The notes under the pieces: model-generated
The model's database searches: none
What the model was told of the DNA's origin: nothing
Seen by the model: the letters and a program-made list of their open reading frames with translations, nothing else
Translations under genes and position numbers: made by a program
Part shown: positions 11,974 to 15,141 of the stretch, piece after piece
How positions within the stretch are numbered: the first letter of the stretch is position 1
Layout: each line of letters starts with the position of its first letter
Assembly (NCBI GenBank): GCA_964610175.1
Contig: CAZSVE010000079.1
Location: forward strand, 1-15,141
DNA: 15,141 nt
Source: CAZSVE01 sp964610175
GTDB taxonomy: Bacteria; Pseudomonadota; Gammaproteobacteria; HK1
Direction of reading: 5' to 3'

Positions 11974-13989
11974 ATGAAAAAAAGCAATCGATACGCCTGG
12001 CAACCAACACCGGCGTACGTCGAAAACAGCGTCCTCGCCAAATTCATGGACGCCCAAGGGATCCCGAATTTCGATGCGTTGCTTCGGCGATCCAACGAAG
12101 ACCCGGAATGGTACTGGAACACCATCATCCAATACTTCGGTATCCGGTTCTACGAACCCTACCAACAATTGCTCGACACCAGCCAGGGCATTCCCTGGCC
12201 GAAATGGTGCGTGGGTGGTACCACCAACGTCGCGCTCAACTGTCTGGATGCGCACGAGGGAACCCCCGTCATGGAAAAAACCGCTCTGATTTGGGAGGGG
12301 GAAGATGGTCGTGTGCGTACTTGGGATTATGGGCGATTCATAGCCGAAACTGCCCGACTGGCGGAGGCGCTACGCGGACTCGGGCTCGAAAAAGGCGATA
12401 CCATCGGCATCTACATGCCCATCATGCCCGAGACCATGGCCGCATTTTTTGCCATCATCAAAATCGGCGCCATCGTGGTCCCACTCTTTTCCGGCTTCGG
12501 TCCCGAGGCCCTCGTCAGCCGACTCTCGGACGCCCGGTGTACCGCGCTTATCACTGTCGATGGCACGAAGCGACGTGGCAAAGATGTAATACTAAAAACA
12601 ATCGCTGATGAAGCAGCCGAACAAATCCCCTCTTTGCACCATATCATCGTGCTCGAAAGCCTCGGTGTCGAGGTCGGCTGGCGTCCCGAACGGGACCACT
12701 GGTGGGATAAGATAACGAGCGGATGCTCCGCGAATGCCCCTACCGAAGAAATGTCCGCTGAAGACCCCTTCATGATCATCTTCACCTCCGGCACTACCGG
12801 CAAGGCCAAAGGCACCGTCCATACCCACTGCGGCTTCCTAACCAAACTAGTGGCAGACATCGGTTTGTGCATGGATTTCAACCCGGACGATCGCCTGTTG
12901 TGGATGTCCGACCTCGGTTGGCTGATCGGACCCATGCAGTTCGTAACAAGCACCTTCTTCGGTGCCACGGTGGTATTGGCCGAAGGGGCCCCGGACTATC
13001 CGGAACCGGGACGTCTGTGGCGTCTGGTTCAAGACCACCGAGTAACCTACCTCGGTATCGCACCGACCATTGCTCGACTGATGATGCGCCATGGGGCCGT
13101 TCAAGTGGAAAAATACGACCTATCTTCCCTGCGCATCACCTTATCTTCCGGTGAGTTGTGGAATCCCGATTCGTGGACATGGTTCTTCGAACACGTATGC
13201 AAGCACCGGGTCCCCAACCTCAATGTCAGTGGTGGTACCGAAATCGGTTGGGGCATCGTCACCAACACAGTCATCGAACCACATAAACCCTGTGCCTTTA
13301 CCACGGGCGTACCCGGGATGGGTACCGACGTGGTAGATGCCATGGGCAGCACCGTTCCACCTGACCAAATGGGTGAGCTGGTCCTGCGTCATCCCTCCAT
13401 TGGCCTTACCCGCGGACTTTGGGGCGACCCCAATCGTTACCTGGAAACCTACTGGAATAAAATTCCAGGCCTTTGGGTCCATGGCGATTGGGCATCGAGG
13501 GATAAAGATGGGACGTGGTACCTACACGGGCGCTCCGACGACACCATCATGGTGGCCGGAAAACGCTGCGGCCCAGCGGAGGTAGAATCCCTGCTCATGG
13601 CAACCGGCCACATCGCGGAAGCGGCCGCTACCGCCATTACCGACCCCATCAAGGGTGAAGCAATCCTGTGCGTTTGCGTTCCCAAAACGGGTATTCTCAT
13701 GGACAATAAAAACGATGCGGAATCTCGACAATTGCGTAAAAAGCTCGCCGAAACACTGCGCCAGGCGGTAGTACGGGCACTCGGCCCCGCTTTCCGGCCC
13801 GCCGCGGTTGCGTTCGTAAATGAACTACCCAAGACCCGTAGCATGAAGGTCATGCGCCGGGTAGTACGTGCACTCTATGAAGGCAAGAATCCTGGTGATC
13901 TAGCCTCCATGGCCAACCCCCACGTAATTGCAGATCTACAAGAAATTTTCAAAAGCAAAAAACAATCGAAACGGGAGGAAAACCAATAG
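11974..13989 (+). CDS. AMP-dependent acyl-CoA synthetase, acetyl-CoA synthetase-like
   Basis: A 671-residue enzyme of the adenylate-forming (ANL) superfamily, which activates a carboxylic acid with ATP to the acyl-adenylate and then transfers it to CoA. An Acs-type N-terminal region (WYWNTIIQYFGIRFYEPYQ) and the near-Acs length place it with acetyl/propionyl-CoA synthetase-like enzymes. Motifs: A3 TSGTTGKAKG (271-280), SGGTEIGWG, YLETYWNKIPGLWVHGDWA, the hinge GRSDDTIMVAG, and the C-terminal lysine K625 in PKTRSMKVMRR. Classical Acs has Gly before that lysine; here it is Met, and the hinge region also departs from the usual form. It may therefore use another short-chain acid. In Acs this lysine is a known acetylation control site. 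The start has only a distant Shine-Dalgarno-like sequence. It is probably a separate transcription unit. Confidence 0.88.
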   Translation: MKKSNRYAWQPTPAYVENSVLAKFMDAQGIPNFDALLRRSNEDPEWYWNTIIQYFGIRFYEPYQQLLDTSQGIPWPKWCVGGTTNVALNCLDAHEGTPVMEKTALIWEGEDGRVRTWDYGRFIAETARLAEALRGLGLEKGDTIGIYMPIMPETMAAFFAIIKIGAIVVPLFSGFGPEALVSRLSDARCTALITVDGTKRRGKDVILKTIADEAAEQIPSLHHIIVLESLGVEVGWRPERDHWWDKITSGCSANAPTEEMSAEDPFMIIFTSGTTGKAKGTVHTHCGFLTKLVADIGLCMDFNPDDRLLWMSDLGWLIGPMQFVTSTFFGATVVLAEGAPDYPEPGRLWRLVQDHRVTYLGIAPTIARLMMRHGAVQVEKYDLSSLRITLSSGELWNPDSWTWFFEHVCKHRVPNLNVSGGTEIGWGIVTNTVIEPHKPCAFTTGVPGMGTDVVDAMGSTVPPDQMGELVLRHPSIGLTRGLWGDPNRYLETYWNKIPGLWVHGDWASRDKDGTWYLHGRSDDTIMVAGKRCGPAEVESLLMATGHIAEAAATAITDPIKGEAILCVCVPKTGILMDNKNDAESRQLRKKLAETLRQAVVRALGPAFRPAAVAFVNELPKTRSMKVMRRVVRALYEGKNPGDLASMANPHVIADLQEIFKSKKQSKREENQ

Positions 13990-14103
13990 AGAATGGGAAT
14001 GGTTCGGATCGAAAGAGAGGGATTCCACCACCTGATTTACGGCGTTGAAGATCCAAACCGGGACAAGCATTCGGTTTGAATTCAAACTGAGCCACTACCC
14101 AAA

Positions 14104-14133
14104 TTCAATTTGATTCCTGGCCCGCTTTATACT
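14104..14133 (+). promoter_or_regulatory. Candidate promoter for the small RNA/Abi unit
   Basis: TATACT (14128-14133) is a good -10 box. A weak -35-like TTCAAT (14104-14109) is spaced 18 bp. Transcription would start near 14138-14142, exactly where the foldable RNA begins. The whole region 13990-14137 is AT-rich compared with the preceding gene. Confidence 0.4.
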
Positions 14134-14137
14134 AGAG

Positions 14138-14216
14138 TTGCTTTCAACGAGACCCGCCAAAGCTATGGCTATTATTTATAATAATAGTTATCTTCATTCT
14201 GGCGGGTTATTTTTTT
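14138..14216 (+). ncRNA. Compact structured RNA with terminator-like 3' end, upstream of the Abi gene
   Basis: From the predicted start a short hairpin (GTTG-CTTT-CAAC, about 14137-14148) is followed by an 8-bp outer stem, ACCCGCCA (14152-14159) with TGGCGGGT (14200-14207). This encloses an inner hairpin: CTATTATT (14169-14176), loop TAT, AATAATAG (14180-14187), extended to 12 bp by two G-U and two A-U pairs (14165-14191). A run of seven T (14210-14216) follows, as at an intrinsic terminator. The fold implies an RNA of about 75-80 nt made independently of the mRNA, or an attenuator read through into the Abi gene. A conserved class called abiF RNA is known next to Abi_2 genes; I cannot test membership by eye. 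Confidence 0.6.
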
Positions 14217-14251
14217 GCGCCTACCACGTTCACTACGTACCCTTCCCGTCA

Positions 14252-15091
14252 ATGAAGTTCGATAAACCACCTAAAACATTCGAGGAGCAGATCGATCTGT
14301 TAGAAAGCAGGGGGATGATCATAAAGGATCGATCCAGTGCGCTCCATCATCTCGCGCATTTGAATTATTACCGGCTCACTCCATACTGGCTTCCTTTCCA
14401 AAAGGACACAGTTACCCACGAGTTCAAGCCGGAGACTGTTTTCGATAAGGTGATCGATGTTTATATGTTCGACAAAAAACTGCGCCTTCTTTTGTTGAAT
14501 GCTATCGAGAAAATAGAGGTCTCTGTACGCACACAATGGGCTTACCATTTTGCGCATAAGCACGGGCCGCATGCTTATTCGAATAAGGGATTCTATCGCA
14601 AGGAAAATTTATTTTCTGCCGACATGGAAAGATTGGAAGATGAATTCAGAAGATCCAGTGAAGTATTTATCAAACACTACAAAAAAACCTATGATTCTCC
14701 AAATATGCCGCCAATTTGGGTTGTCTGTGAGATTATGTCTTTGGGACTGCTATCCAAATATTATTCTAATCTAAATTCAAAGGAAGTTCTCGAAGCCATT
14801 GCAAACACATATTCACTAGATAAATGTGTCATGAAGTCTTTATTACACCATTTAGCGCACGTCCGTAATCTTTGCGCTCATCATAGCCGCATATGGAATC
14901 GTGACTTTAAAATAAAAATAAAGCTTCCGAAGAAACCGCTAAAGTTGAGTTCTAATTTCAACACTGAAAAAAGCTGCAAGTTGTATAATACATTAGTGTT
15001 ATCGATCCATTTAATGAGCGTGATAAATCCATCAAACAAATGGAAAAAACGTTTATTACATCTTATCGATGAACATAATATCAATACTTAG
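14252..15091 (+). CDS. Abi_2/AbiF-AbiD family protein (HEPN-type abortive infection protein)
   Basis: A 279-residue protein of the Abi_2 (AbiD/AbiF) family. Members are linked to abortive infection and carry a HEPN fold, typical of RNA-cleaving or RNA-binding toxins. Visible: the family start MKFDKPPKTFEEQIDLLESRG (slightly varied), HLNYYRLTPYW near 36-46, the helix with EKIEVSVRTQW (86-96), HGPHAYSN, and the signature RNLCAHHSRIWNR (205-217), whose R205-x4-H210 is the HEPN R-x4-6-H motif. The frame is open back to 14138, but that part crosses the structured RNA and terminator, so I choose 14252; no clear Shine-Dalgarno is seen. The DNA is AT-rich unlike its neighbours, suggesting transfer. 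It probably forms a unit with the upstream RNA. Confidence 0.88.
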   Translation: MKFDKPPKTFEEQIDLLESRGMIIKDRSSALHHLAHLNYYRLTPYWLPFQKDTVTHEFKPETVFDKVIDVYMFDKKLRLLLLNAIEKIEVSVRTQWAYHFAHKHGPHAYSNKGFYRKENLFSADMERLEDEFRRSSEVFIKHYKKTYDSPNMPPIWVVCEIMSLGLLSKYYSNLNSKEVLEAIANTYSLDKCVMKSLLHHLAHVRNLCAHHSRIWNRDFKIKIKLPKKPLKLSSNFNTEKSCKLYNTLVLSIHLMSVINPSNKWKKRLLHLIDEHNINT

Positions 15092-15119
15092 CCTTATCCA
15101 AAGACACATGAGCCTGAAG

Positions 15120-15137
15120 GTTGGACGTGAATCCAAC
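15120..15137 (+). terminator. Small hairpin after the Abi gene
   Basis: GTTGGA (15120-15125) pairs with TCCAAC (15132-15137), 29 bp after the Abi stop. The window ends four bases later, so a T-run cannot be checked. Confidence 0.25.
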
Positions 15138-15141
15138 GTAA

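Noticed and set aside
14138..14251. N-terminal extension of the Abi protein by 38 residues
   Set aside because: It would be translated through a hairpin-plus-U-run structure, and the family's conserved start (KPPKTFEEQI) begins right after the ATG at 14252.
1..15141. CRISPR arrays, tRNA or rRNA genes, transposase or integrase genes
   Set aside because: I looked for regularly spaced repeats, cloverleaf sequences and DDE, HUH or tyrosine-recombinase motifs and found none. The repeats present are dispersed palindromic elements.

Overview
The window looks like a chromosomal stretch of a gammaproteobacterium with moderate to high GC. The evidence is the protein families (two-ACT-domain IlvA, RpiA with E. 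coli-like residue numbering, GcvPB, plant-type D-glycerate 3-kinase, an Acs-like acyl-CoA synthetase) and a heavy load of short dispersed palindromic repeats, as often seen in sulfur-oxidising or symbiotic Gammaproteobacteria. I cannot name the genus. The metabolic genes fit, but do not prove, an autotroph with C2 (glycolate/glycerate) salvage.

Layout. 1-2217: a membrane-anchored TPR protein gene (minus strand) bracketed by two ~470-bp direct repeats, with two more palindromic elements upstream of it. 2399-3856: gcvPB, alone, without gcvT, gcvH or gcvPA beside it. 4227-5114: D-glycerate 3-kinase, flanked on both sides by copies of one two-part repeat in swapped order. 5399-8167: a large Roc-COR GTPase with an unusual Ala-rich N-terminal region and two C-terminal membrane helices. 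8216-8400: a nested palindrome. 8473-10011 (minus): ilvA, preceded 30 bp upstream by an AT-rich unknown gene (10042-10575, minus). 11120-11782: rpiA. 11974-13989: an Acs-like acyl-CoA synthetase. 14104-15091: a promoter-like site, a compact structured RNA candidate ending in a U-run, and an Abi_2/AbiF-type HEPN gene.

How the genes work together. GcvPB (glycine decarboxylation) and glycerate kinase (glycerate to 3-phosphoglycerate) are steps of the same C2/serine salvage route, and RpiA feeds the pentose-phosphate and Calvin pathways. IlvA starts isoleucine synthesis. Between these housekeeping genes lie accessory ones (TPR protein, ROCO GTPase, unknown membrane-anchored protein, Abi protein with its RNA). 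They differ in composition or are bracketed by repeats, which suggests insertion into a conserved backbone. The most interesting unit is the Abi gene with its upstream RNA, a candidate RNA-linked toxin or abortive-infection module. The RNA call rests on base pairing read by eye.
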